Origin: Tetrastigma voinierianum
Lineage: Eukaryota; Streptophyta; Magnoliopsida; Vitales; Vitaceae
Length of the DNA: 64,000 bases
Assembly: GCA_016808115.1 (NCBI GenBank)
Contig: JAEQBH010001837.1
Location: forward strand, 1 to 64,000
Direction: 5' to 3'
Under the pieces are notes generated by a model. It was not told the DNA's origin. It did no database searches and was given only the letters and a program-made list of their open reading frames with translations. Made by a program: the position numbers and the translations under genes. Of the stretch, positions 48,632-59,639 are shown one piece after another; the stretch's first letter is position 1, and each line of letters starts with the position of its first letter.

Positions 48632-49705
48632 GATCAGCGATGTCGCAACAAAAGACAGCATGTAGAGACAGGAAATGGGAAGAAGCCAACTGAGACAAAG
48701 ATCAGTCATGTTGCAACATAATGAAAGAACAGAAGGAAGAATCTATACAGAGTTTACTCTATCGCGACACTAACTCTTGCAACATGGAGGAGCTAGTTAA
48801 GATATAAAAGAGCACTAGAAGAAGAAGCTCAGTCGAGACAAGAAAATTTATGTCGCGACAAATGACGCTTACTTGTTGAACTGGCCTAGTTGCAACAAAG
48901 GAACCCAACGTTGCAACATACTTCAAGCCGAGGACATAAGTCTATGTCGTGACATGGATCTTAATGTCACAACATAGAAATAACCTGAACAGAGAGAAAT
49001 GAGGTCACAACACAACTTCTAGGTCGCGACAAAGGTTTCAACACAAATGCAAAGAAGTCATGATGCGACATAACAAACTGGGTCGCGACAGAGGTTTTAA
49101 CATAAATGCAAAGAAGTAATGTCGTGACATAAAAACTAGCTGGTATACGTAAGCTGAAATACTGGTGGCGAAAAATTTCTGTCGCACAACAACAACAAAT
49201 ATTGACAATCCTAAGAAGTTATGTCGCAACATCAGAATAAAGCTGCAACAAGAAGTCAAGCTCAGTAGCAACAAGCCTTTGTCGCGATAGACTTTCTGGG
49301 TCATGACATAAATGCAGATAATACAAGACGCTATTGCAATACAGAATCGAATCAGAGATCTGCTGGTAACATGTGGAAATCCTGGGTCGCGACACCAACT
49401 TCGGCGGTATTGCACCGCTAAAACCTGTTGCGACATGGTTATTCGATGCCGCGACATAACCGCTCAGAATACACAAAATATTGTCGCGACAGCGAAACTC
49501 GTCACGGACGAGTTTTTCCATGTCCAGTATGAAGAAGATCGGCTGCAATAACAATACGTTGTCGCAACTAAAGCAAGAAGGAGCACAATACCTTCAAGTC
49601 GCGGATGCACGATCAGATACCTCGCAAATTAAGGACTCAGAATAAAGCACAAAAACTCTATCCGTCTCCCTTCCCATGCGACCCAACTTCTAGGTCGTGA
49701 TGTAG
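48632..49705. repeat. GTCGCGAC palindrome array in U3 of element D
   Basis: About 25 imperfect copies of (A/T)TGTCGCGACAT(A) in 1.07 kb, for instance TATGTCGCGACAAATG (48853), AGGTCGCGACAAAGG (49021), GGGTCGCGACAGAGG (49080), ATGTCGTGACATAAA (49121), GGGTCGCGACACC (49384), ATTGTCGCGACAGCG (49480). Variants TTGCAACATA and GTCATGACA are single or double transitions of the same palindrome. Spacing is irregular, 15-80 bp. Confidence 0.85.
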
Positions 49706-49775
49706 AAGTTGCAAATCTAGGCCAAAATTTTAGATTCACATAGCCTCAATTTAGGCCGAAACTTTTGTGTGGCTC

Positions 49776-49783
49776 TATAAATA
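49776..49783 (+). promoter_or_regulatory. TATA box of LTR D
   Basis: TATAAATA about 75 bp downstream of the last GTCGCGAC-type unit, in the expected position for an LTR promoter at the U3-R border. Confidence 0.65.
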
Positions 49784-51203
49784 GAAACGATCACAAAGCA
49801 AGGCACGCTAGCATTGAACGAAATCGTAATTACTTCGGGAGCTCAGACTCTTTTTGTATTATATTTTCTTTCTTTTCTTTTCTTTTTATTTTCTTTCTTT
49901 CGTAGACGTAGTTAGCATGGGATTTCTTTTTGATTTGTTTATCGATCCAAAGAATAATTTGTTCGTAAGTTTTGAAGTTGAAATTAAATGTCAAATTCAT
50001 TTACGACATCGCTTGAATTCAATGAACTCCAACAAAAAGTTGGAAATCATTTCTTTAGTCGATTGCATGTACGCTGAATTTTCTCGATCACTATTTCCAG
50101 TGTAATAATCGTAATCCGCTTTTGAGAACACAACTTCCGCCGAAAGATCCGATGTTAGTTATGGTCTTTTCTCTCGCACAATGAGAAGAAAATGAGTTGA
50201 ATGTTGAATTTAATTGAATGGTGTTGTTCTTGAAATCAATTGTTCCCAATTTTAGTAGTTGATACCCATGAAAGGACTATTGTCTGGCTCTGATTTCTAG
50301 GAGGCCCTCTGAGTGACACAGAGATGGAGATTCCTGAGAGCATAGATCAATTACTTAGGGGTATGCTAGACTAATATTGATGAACTAATGAGCTCTGAAG
50401 GGTTACATCGATAAATCCTCACTCAAGCCATGGTTTGAGAAGGGTTCAGTGATATATCAATTTAATCAATTAGAGATCTCTCTTTGGTCTGGAGGAATGA
50501 TCTTAATCTCGTGTTAGCTAAGATCTAATTAAGGAAAGGGAAAACTCTTTCAGATTTTAAGGATGAGACACCATTCATTTTTGTGAAATTCCAGCAAATC
50601 ATTTTGTCTTCGAAGCAAGAATTTTGTAGTCATAAAATGGGTATGAAGTGTATTGGAAAGAAAATACCGTATCTTATAGAGGAATTCTAATTACAAGTAA
50701 TTGATTAAAATCATGTCTCAGGAATGAACATGAATCTCTAATCAGTGAAACGTATGGTTAGATGAGGAATCTAAACTATACTACCTTGCTTCTTGACAAA
50801 TTCAAATTCCAACTCAAGAGAAAATTGAATTAGATTATGATGCAGGAATTGATAATTTCACAATAGTGAAATCCCGTTTAATAAAGAATAACTGCCCACC
50901 ATTTATATTTAGAATTTAATTCTTTTCTTAATTTTAAATGTAGGATTCCAGTTATTAAAATTCTTTATAGGTTACTAAATCTACTCTGAAATGAAAGTTC
51001 AAATAGTATAGAACTTGAGTAGTTGGGGTAGTTGAAGTTTAAATTCTTTTTTCAGTCTCTATGGGTACAATATCTGGACTTATAGATCCACTTTATTACT
51101 TGTACGACTTGTGCACTTGCAGTTTTTAAGACCAAACTAAATCTTTAAATGAGTTCAATGACAAAACAATTCTTCTTATATGTTATATTTGGTTAACAAA
51201 TTT

Positions 51204-51446
51204 TGGCGCCGCACGGAACTTAGTTAGTCTTTGGCAAATTGTGGTTGGAATTTGGTCAACAAGTTTTGGCGCCGCATGGGATTAGATAATATTCCGCTAA
51301 AGTGTCAAAAATTTTGCATATACAATTAGGTCTTAACAAGTTTTTGGCGCCGTTGCCGGGGATTAGATAATATTCCTTTGGTGAAAGTGTCATAAATTTT
51401 GCATATACAATTAGGTCTTAACAAGTTTTTGGCCCGATGTTGGGGA
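51204..51446 (+). repeat. Four tandem copies of the tRNA-Asp primer-binding-site leader
   Basis: TGGCGCCGCACGG (51204), TGGCGCCGCATGGG (51267), TGGCGCCGTTGCCGGGGA (51345-51362, an exact complement of the plant tRNA-Asp 3' end) and TGGCCCGATGTTGGGGA (about 51430). Each sits in a unit of about 63-84 bp with GTCTTAACAAGTTTT before it and GATTAGATAATATTCC after it. Normally there is one such site. Only the third is a perfect match. Confidence 0.85.
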
Positions 51447-51558
51447 TAGATAGAATTTAAAAATCAATATTCTGACAAAAGAGAGAAATGCTAATTTGGA
51501 AATTTTTCTTTGTTTTACATAAATTTCAGAAAATCATCAAAAACAGTTTTAACAACAA

Positions 51559-52203
51559 TGGCTGAATAAGCTATTGATTTGTTTGGAAGCCAAATGAATA
51601 TATAATTTTAGTTACCACCGACTCTGTTTGATTTTAGTGTGTTTCCATTTTCAGGAAGGTATTAAATTCATAGAAAATCATAAGCAAAATTGCTGCCTCT
51701 AGATACAGAAATTGAGAGAACCTTGAAAAATCTGAGAAAAGCTACCAGTGCTGAAGATAGAAGTATGACTAATCAAATAGAAAGATTTCAGACTATTCCA
51801 AAAGAAGAAGAAGAAGAGAGACCACAGAGGCCTAACACAATGGAGGATTTTGGAGGCCCATCATCCAAGAAGAATATTCTGCTGTGAGATAACCCCCTAT
51901 TGAAGCAAACAATTTTGAGCTGAAGCCATCTTTGATTACAATGGTGCAGCAACACTAGTTCACTGGCCACCCTTCAAAATATCCAAATGAGCATCTGGGG
52001 AGATTTATGAGGATGACAAACACTGTGAAACTGAATGGAGTAAGACCTGATGTAATCAAGCTTCAACTCTTCCCATTCTCATTGAGAGATGTGGCAGCCA
52101 TTACGGTTTCAATCTGTTAGCGGACTGAATACTTGGGAAGAACTGGTGGAGGCATTCATGAGCAGATTTTTCCCTCCAGCTCTCACTACTGAGAGAAGAG
52201 GAG
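51559..52203 (+). pseudogene. Athila-like gag of element D, 5' part
   Basis: ATGGCTGAATAA at 51559 has a stop as fourth codon. LDTEIERTLKNLRKAT follows at 51693, then in another frame NNFELKPSLITMVQQH, HLGRFMRMTNTVKLNGVRPD and LQLFPFSLRDVAA. The 3' piece WEELVEAFMSRFFPPALTTE runs into the solo LTR at 52204. Same Gag type as 19842-20800, better preserved here. Confidence 0.8.
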
Positions 52204-54326
52204 TGATGAGTGCAAAAATCATCTATGTTTTGAGTTCATTTCACATGCTATTTTGTGCATTTAATATCCATATTAATCTAAAACTCATAAAATTTCCTTC
52301 AAATCTTATTTTAGGATTATTGATTAGTGCTGCGATTGACAAGAAATGAGCAATATATTTCAAAAAGAAGAATAACCGAGTCTCACAACGCTGCCATCGT
52401 GAGATTAATTTTATGTACCATCTGGAAATTGATAAAATTGTTCTAAATTCTCATGACTCGTATTCCTAGCATTCAAATATCTTTCCAACGAGAACTCACA
52501 CGCCCTAATCCGAAGCTAAAATGAAGAAGTTAGAACTCATGTTGGAGAAGAAAACAAAGTTACTGTCAGAAAGTATGTCGCGATTTAGAAGTATGTCGCG
52601 ACCAAGAGAGTATGTCGCGACTGAAGAGTATGTTCGCGACTTAAAACTTGGTCGCGACCAAAAATGCTGTAAAAACCTAAAAAAGGCCGAAAAGTGATAT
52701 TTTGACCTAATTTCAAGCCCATTTCACCCTATATACTGCTTTTTAGGTAAAGAGGCAATGAAGATCGAGAGCCTCTTCTCATGGGGTTTCTCTAGACTGC
52801 CCATTTTCCGTTCGCGCATTTTGATTTGTTTTAGATTTAGAGTAGTTTTAGAGCAGATTTATTTCTATTGAAGAGATTTCTTGTGTCAGATACGTAGATC
52901 TCGCATTTTCAATATGTCTGCATAAAGATTGAAGCTAAAAATTTATTTTCTCTCATGGGTTTTCTCTCTAAACCGCCATTTTCTTAGTTTTTACGCAGAT
53001 TTATTTTAATATATCTAGAGTAGTTTTAGAGCAGATTTTTGTTTATATTGAAGAGATTTTGGTGCTGTACTTAGATATTCAATTTATTTACTGTTGAGGC
53101 GAAGATTTAAGCTCAAATATGGTTTCTCTTCTTTCTCTTGATTTCTTTCTTCATTTTCTTACTGTTTGATTAGTGATGATTGGAATCCAAGAATGGAACA
53201 TTAAACACCCTCAGGTTGTGATTAATTGAGCAACATTCAGATTTGCAGCCAATTATTTCAAGTGGGTTTGAAGCCATCAATTTATATAATTGGTACTGCT
53301 CATATAATGAACTGGTTGAATATTAAGAAATTATACCCAAAAAAGAGCTGTATCTTTGCTCGATTTTTGTGAGGCCTCTCGAAAGGACACAGATGGAGAT
53401 TCCTCAGAGTAAAGAGCTGCAACTTAGGGGTATGTTAGACTAATATCTTGTAACTAATGAATTAAAAAATTACTTTGATAGATCAATAATTTACTCATGG
53501 TGTGAGGATTAATTAGATGATGTATCACTTAGTTGATCGTAGATTTCTCCTCTTAGTCTAATGAAAGGATCTTGATCCTCGTTAGCAGCATCTAATCAAG
53601 GAGATAGAAAATTTTATTAGATTTGAAGGATCTAGATACCAATTACATTGGAGAAGGCTTGCATTATCTCCGTTTATAGGCAGAATTTTCTCGGGCCCTA
53701 AGAAATGGTCGTGAAGTATTGGAAAAGAAAAACAATCAAATCTTTAAAGAATGCCAAATTTTACAAGTAGCTATTTAGGACTCCATTTGTCCCGAAAAGG
53801 AATATGGTGTGTTAGATAGTGAAATGTATGGTGTATGGAGAAATCCAAGCTATACTACTGCTCTTGAAAAATCTAAAGATTCAACTCACAAATGTCAGAC
53901 CAAGTAAATGCAAACTGCTTAAAATAATTATCCCCATCCCTAGTGACTCTCTTTCATACCTTTTAGAATTAAGTAGTTGTTTATTTGGTAGATTTTTTAG
54001 GATTAGTTTTAAATCAGTTTTTGTTTAAATTAAATTGATTTATTCCACATCTTATTTGACGCCTAACAGCGAAGAGCCCTTGTAATCGGGGTGATCAAAT
54101 TCCAATTAGAGAGAACCTCTAATCCTCATGGGTACGATATCCGAACTTTTAGAGTCCACATTATTACTTGTATGACCTCGTGCACTTGCGGAAAGGGGAT
54201 GAGTGTTGGTAATACTTTTTATTTCCCGCCAGTACACTTACTTTTGTTTCAAATTAGTTTTTGAGTATTTACCACATTCACTCCCTTGACCATATTTTCA
54301 CATATACATCATTTGGTCTCTTTACA
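52204..54326 (+). mobile_element. Family C solo LTR (C5) inserted in gag, with perfect 5-bp target duplication
   Basis: Starts TGATGAGTGCAAAAATCATC and ends ...CTCTTTACA. AGGAG flanks it on both sides (52199-52203 and 54327-54331), and the host gag reading frame resumes in phase after the second AGGAG. 2123 bp, no internal coding sequence. It carries a GTCGCGAC array (52571-52665) and a possible TATA (CCTATATACTG, 52727). It belongs to the same subfamily as the LTR of its host. Confidence 0.92.
52571..52665. repeat. GTCGCGAC array in U3 of solo LTR C5
   Basis: Five units in 95 bp: TATGTCGCGATTTAGAAG, TATGTCGCGACCAAGAGAG, TATGTCGCGACTGAAGAG, TATGTTCGCGACTTAAAAC, TTGGTCGCGACC. Period about 18-19 bp. 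A compact version of the 1-kb array in the LTR at 48.6 kb. Confidence 0.9.
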
Positions 54327-54789
54327 AGGAGAAATCACCGTGTTTAAGCAAGGGAAGGATGAGAGTCTCTACACTGCATTGGAGAGGTTCAAGAGATTGT
54401 TGAAGAGGTGCCCTATGCATGGGATAAATCTGACAACTCAGATGGACATTTTCTACCATGCCATGAATTATACCTCCAAGGGTATAATTGATGCATCCTA
54501 TTGTGGAGGTTTTAAGAGAAGTGCAGAGGAGGCAAGGCAAGTTATTGAAGACCTTACCAATGCAACTACAAGACTCCATCTAAATCTTAGGAGCAACAAG
54601 AGATGAGGAAATGGTCTGATTGATTTGGATAGAACTATAGCCATAGCCAAGCTTCTATGCAATAATGAACAAGCTGAGTAGCAATAAGAAAAGGATGCAC
54701 ACTGCACATGAAGTTGGAGCAGTGAGAGAAGGAAGGAGAAACAGTGGTAAGGGGTATTATGTTAAGAGCCCTACTAGGTTGAGGAGGCA
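54327..54789 (+). pseudogene. Athila-like gag of element D, middle part
   Basis: Continues in frame after the solo LTR: GEITVFKQGKDESLYTALER, FKRLLKRCPMHGINL, FYHAMNYTSKGIIDAS and SAEEARQVIEDLTN. This is the conserved second half of the capsid region. It stops at 54604 and decays into the family A LTR inserted near 54790. Confidence 0.85.
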
Positions 54790-56521
54790 CAAGACTTAAT
54801 CTTCCAAAATAATTCTAGAATTTTTATAATAATTTTATTATATATTCCGATGTATGAATTGAGCCAACTGGGTTTTTCGAAAAATTGATAAATTGACAAA
54901 TTGTGAAATGTAAATTGAAAGGTGAGCATATGATTTAATATTATATGCTAAAACAGAAATCGAGGAACCCTAATAAACCATTAAAAAAGGCAAATGTGGA
55001 AAAATTGTAAAATGAGGGACCTAAGGGTCAATTTGCTATAAAGAATAAATTTCATGAATTTATGATAAATGGATGGCCAGCGAATAATAGGGTATTTAAA
55101 TGAAATAATGGGTTTCCTTGGAGCCAAAACATTTCTTTAAGAGAATAAATGAATTAAAGACCAAGAAGGAGAAAATGAGGAATAAGAATGAGTAGGCAAA
55201 TACGGGCCTTACACTTAAATGGGTTAGTACAAACAAGGCCTTATGGATTTAAGGAATATAAAGGCCAAAAATGTGGTCTTAGGGCTCATTATATGAGCAA
55301 TCTTGTTTTTGAGGAAGAAGAGAGGAGAAAAAGGGGGAAAAGCTAGGGTTTGGCAAGAGATCAAGTTTTGGTTGGCTTTGCTTCCCATTTCTTGCTCCTA
55401 AGAGACCAAGCAACATACAAGAAGAGATTTGAAGAGGTTCAAGGGACGGGTGATGATCGCCTAACCTAGGACCGAGATTGAAGAGAAGGAAGTTTTGATT
55501 TGACAAATTTTCTATTGTTTCTCGACTATATTCTTATTTCAAGTATTTTGGTAGTTTACCAAGTAAAAATGAAATGAGTACATGAATGAGTATATGAAAT
55601 GAGTACATAGATTGAGTATATCTTTGAAAAGATAATACGAAAGAGAAAATGGAATTGAAATTTGATATTTGAAAACCGAATGAATGGGAATGATAAATCA
55701 AATTGTAAACGAATCGGTCAATTCCTGACATCTTGAATTGAATGATATACCGAATGAACCACCTGGATTCGATGCACCAACGCAGATCCGCGAAGGCACC
55801 CTCAAAATTGTCCACGTCACACTTGGCGGGATGCACCAATCGACATCTGTCATGATGGCGTATGGCATTTAAGTGATACCACACATCGAGGTGCACCAAA
55901 CGGCATCAGTCATGATGGGAGACCGAATTTTTAAATGTGTAAGCACATTACCGAATGATGATAAGGACGAGATTCATCAAACGGAATCCGTCATAAATGT
56001 GAATTGAATAGTCAAAGTGAAATAACCAACATTGACGAAAAGTGAAAAGGGATTTACGTGATATGCTTAAATCTCATAAATTGAATTGTGAATTGAATTA
56101 TTGCATTGAAATGCATGTCGGGTGGATATGATAAATGATTTGTAAAAATGAAATATTAAAATGAATAGCAAGAGTATAAGTGTTGATATAATAGGCATGG
56201 TTTGATGTTAAATGCATGTCAGGTTGGAAATTGAATGTTGAAATAGAACTGTATGTAACCACTACGCATGAAAAATGCTTAGCGTGATAGTTTTTATCGG
56301 CAAAAGCAGTTTCGACAGACAGAAGGAAGACAAAGTGAGTTGTGCAAAGTGATACATAACAACGCATATCATATTTTCTGAAATATGGAAAAATTTTGCA
56401 CCAAATAGTTAACTCCCAAGAAATGTTTTGTTTGTATATCATTTTGAAAGAATTAAACGAGCGTTCCTGGAGCTCTTGTCAACCGCCAACTCCAAGTTGG
56501 GCCGGCCTCTGGGTCACTACA
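54790..56521 (+). mobile_element. Family A LTR (A4) inserted in element D gag
   Basis: Ends GGGCCGGCCTCTGGGTCACTACA at 56521, like A1 (GGGGCGGGCCGAG...GCGACA). ACCACTACGCATGAAAAATGCTTAGCG at 56259 corresponds to the A1 hairpin region, and AAAAGCTAGGGTTTGGCAAGAG at 55338 to the purine-rich leader of A2. Between 55760 and 56010 four units of GGTGCACCAAACGGCATC..GTCATGATGG type occur. Start uncertain. Gag homology is present on both sides, so it is an insertion. Confidence 0.65.
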
Positions 56522-56746
56522 TAGCACTCTAAATGCAAACAAGAGTTATACTTTTTAAGCTCAACCCTTAACCTCGGGCTTACACACTACGAAATACCAA
56601 AGACTAAGAAACCATGAAATCTTTTCATATGGAAAAGCACAACAGGGAACCAGATATGAAAAGAACCACCATCAAGCTTATACTTAGCTCAGTTTCAAAC
56701 AGCCAAAGAATGCAGAGGGAAAGCAGAGCGTATTATTAGGATCGTA

Positions 56747-57100
56747 GTGTTGACTCCATCATTTGAAGATCAGATGCTTAATTTTATGTCAGATAACAAA
56801 AGGATTTTGAATCTACATGAGAAAAAAATTTCTGACTTTGAAAATTTCCAAGAAAACACAACAATATTTCAAGCAAACACCAATGCTTCTTTGAAGAATC
56901 TAGAAATGCAGATTGGGCAACTGGCTCAAGCTATGCAGAAAAAGCCTAAGGACTATATGGCAGTGAATCTGAGAAGTGGTAGTGAGTTAGATGAAAGGAG
57001 AGTAGAAAGGAAGAATATCGAGGAAAAGAAACAAGCTAAGATTGGAGAAGAACATGAGCAGAATAGTTCAGAAGCTACAGAGAAGGAAAAGTTAGCATAA
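56747..57100 (+). pseudogene. Athila-like gag C-terminal part of element D
   Basis: LMNFMSDNK-type start, then QANTNASLKNLEMQIGQLAQ and DYMAVNLRSGSELDE, the conserved segment before the protease in Athila Gag-Pol, followed by a Glu/Lys-rich tail. Open for 117 codons to TAA at 57098. A coiled-coil is likely around the NLEMQIGQL segment. Confidence 0.8.
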
Positions 57101-57354
57101 TTGCATCCTAAGCAGTAGGGAAGGAAGGAAGGAGTGAAGGCTTATAATCCTCCGGGGCCCATTCCTCAAAGGTCAGAGAAGAAAAATCGGAGTGAAAGGG
57201 CTTTCTAAATTCTTAAACATGTTTAAGAAGATAGAGATCAACATTCCCTTCTCATAAGCATTAACTCAAATGTCTCATTATGCAAAATTCATGAAAGATC
57301 CGTTGAGCAAAAAAGAGAAAAGTTTATCGAGGAAGGATAGTGAGCCTAATGCAC

Positions 57355-57660
57355 CCGCAAAGGCAAGAATCTCGTAAGTTCATACCAGAAAGGCGTGATC
57401 CAGTACCTTCACTATACCTCGCGATGATCAGGAATGCCGACATGTGTTGCACCGTGTGATTTCGGGTCAACATTAACTTGATGCCCCTGTCTGTTGCTAA
57501 AAGACTAAGTTTGAGGGAGCTTACTCCCACAGCAATGACCCTGCAGATGACAGACAAAACATTGGCCCATCCTGAGGGTATCCTTGAAGATGTGCTAGTC
57601 AAGGTAGGAAAATTTGTTTTTCCAGTGGACTTCGTGAATATAAATATATAAGACAAATGT
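57355..57660 (+). pseudogene. Athila-like protease of element D, decayed
   Basis: MPLSVAKRLSLRELTPTAMT and LEDVLVKVGKFVFPVDFVNI at 57480-57647 are the C-terminal half of the retropepsin domain. The region that should hold the catalytic Asp (before 57470) is scrambled and I cannot find a D-S/L-G motif. Confidence 0.75.
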
Positions 57661-58182
57661 CCTAATCGTCAAGTAGGAAAGACCCTTCTTAGCAACAGGA
57701 GCAACATTGATTGATGTGAAAAAAGGAGACCTGACTCTCAGAGTTGGAAATGAAGCAATGCATTTCAATCTCAATGACAGTCTGAAACAACCAGAACTTA
57801 GAAGTGCTAATTGTGAATTTGTAGAAAAAAATTCCCTGGCTGGGCTATGAACGATCCATCGATTGTAATTTTCAATTCAATGAATGATAATGAGATGAAT
57901 TTCCAGTATCTTGAGCATCTTGAAGTTGAATTTCTGAACTCCAATTTCAAACAAAAAGATTCAGTATTTAATGTTAGAGAGAACAGTGCAGAAATATCCA
58001 GTAGTTATGAAGAAAACAAAAGTTTAGAAGGTTTAATACTAAAGGAATTGCCTAAACACTTAAAATATGCCTTCTTACAACCAGAAAAAGGAAAGCCAGT
58101 AATCATTTCAGCTAGATTAACTAAGCTAGAAGAGCAAAAACTGTTGGAGACTCTCAGAAAATATAATGAAGCAATAGCTTAG
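57661..58182 (+). pseudogene. Protease-RT linker of element D
   Basis: A 111-codon open frame (57847-58182) encodes an acidic linker ending LKELPKHLKYAFLQPEKGKP and ARLTKLEEQKLLETLRKYNE, the usual Athila sequence just before the reverse transcriptase (…LK..FL.….pvIIsa.L...qe..L). Confidence 0.75.
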
Positions 58183-58960
58183 TCTATAGAAGATTTGAAA
58201 GGAAACAGTCCTTCAGTCTGTATGCACAAGATCTTGTTGAAGGAGAATGCTAGAACTTCTATAGAGCATTGAAGAAGGCTGAATCTAGTAATGAAAGAAG
58301 TACTGAAATGGCTAAATATAGGCTTTATAAATGAAATTTTAGGCAGTCCTTGAGTGAGCCTAGTACATGTGGTTCCCAAGAAGGGAGGATTCACTGTGAT
58401 AAGAAATGAGAAGAATGAATTGATTCCTACAAGAACTGTGACAGGATGGAGAGTGTGCATAGACTATAGGAAACTAAACACTTCTACTAGAAAGGACCAT
58501 TATCCTCTACCTTTCATTAACCAAATGTTGGACAGGTTAGCAAGGCACTCCCATTATCAAGCTTGGATGGATATATTCGTTATAACCAGATTGCAATAAA
58601 TCAAACATTTACATGTCCTTATGTGTCCTTCTCGTATGATGCCATATCTGGATTATGTAATGCCCCGCCACTTTTCAAAGATGTAAGGATGGCGGTATTT
58701 CCGACTTGCGGAAAAGGTTATGGAAATATTTATGGATGACTTCGCCCATGGATCCGCTTGAAGATTGTCCGAGAAACTTAGAAACAAGATTGTGAGGTGC
58801 TAAGACAAAAATCTAGCTTTAACCGGGGGAAAATGCCATTTCATGGTAATCAAAATAAGGTATCGGCTTCAAAGGCCAAGATTGCACGGATTAGAAGTAC
58901 ACCAAGAAAAGATTGTTGTTATAAAAACTCTCATACCACCTACAACAAAGGAAGGGCATA
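58183..58960 (+). pseudogene. Athila-like reverse transcriptase of element D
   Basis: VMKEVLKWLNIGFINEI, SLVHVVPKKGGFTVIRNEKN, TGWRVCIDYRKLNTST and HYPLPFINQMLDRLARHS are well kept. The fingers region then frameshifts near 58560-58600. The catalytic motif is intact as FMDD in EIFMDDFAHGS (58729-58740). A primer-grip region KCHFMV follows at 58836. Frame breaks and stops make it non-functional. Confidence 0.85.
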
Positions 58961-59600
58961 AGAAGCCTTGTGATATGTTGATTTTACGTATGATTCATTA
59001 AGGATTTTTCAAAATCTCCAAACTATCGTGGTGCATCGTTGGAAAAAGATGCAAAATTTGATTTTGATGAATCGGCGCAAGAGAGCGCTTATGAAACAAC
59101 CAAAATAGTATACCCACCATGCCAAATACCGTGACCGAGCAATGAATTTGAAATTATGTGTGATGATAGTGATTGGTGCAATGGAGTCAGACAGATAGAG
59201 AACCGAAAAGATCTTCAAGGCCATATACTATGCCAACAAAACATTCAAGAATGAGGCATAAGAAAACTACTCTACCCATAGAGAAGGAGAGATGCGTAAT
59301 GGTTTTTGCATGAAAAATTCAAACCTTATATATCAAATCTCCATGTCATGGATACACACTCGATCATGCCGCACTAAATATTTAATGGCAAAAAAGAATG
59401 CAAAGCCGAGATTGATCAAATGGGTGCTACTACTGCAAGAGTTTGATCTTGAAATCAAAGACAAGAAGGGTAGTGACAATGTGATAGCAAATCACTTGTC
59501 TAGATTGGAGAGAACTACTAGAATAGAAAAAGGCGTAAATAGCGTAAATTTTCCCGATGAACGCCATGATGTTGCCAAAGACAAACACCCCTAAGATGCG
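58961..59600 (+). pseudogene. Athila-like RNase H of element D, decayed
   Basis: ATG at 59292 opens a frame ending with KWVLLLQEFDLEIKDKKGSD and NVIANHLSRLERT, the conserved end of the domain. The upstream part is scattered across frames (KIVYPPCQIP, CDDSDWCNG at 59095-59180). Confidence 0.75.
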
Positions 59601-59639
59601 TCGATATTGTCAATTACTTAGTCAGGGAATTATGTCATG

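Larger units (their letters stand above)
48600..51198 (+). mobile_element. Family C 5' LTR of the second Athila-like element (D)
   Basis: The 3' half matches LTR C5: ACAGAGATGGAGATTCCTGA (50318) against 53381, TTAGGGGTATG..TAGACTAATAT, and TACTTGTACGACTTGTGCACTTG (51098) against 54165. It ends GGTTAACA at 51198, then the primer-site cluster. TATAAATA at 49776-49783 is a good TATA box. Upstream, U3 is expanded by the GTCGCGAC array. The left boundary is unclear because it abuts LTR C3. ORFs at 49038-49554 are repeat-derived. Confidence 0.65.

Noticed and set aside
49038..49554. Two overlapping minus-strand frames of 139 and 111 codons
   Set aside because: They lie fully in the GTCGCGAC array and encode only the repeat.
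48632..49705. CRISPR-like or satellite array
   Set aside because: Spacing is irregular (15-80 bp), the unit is a short palindrome, and the context is an LTR in a plant genome.
51204..51446. tRNA gene or tRNA-derived SINE
   Set aside because: Only the complement of the tRNA 3' end is present, with no A or B box; it is a primer-binding site cluster.
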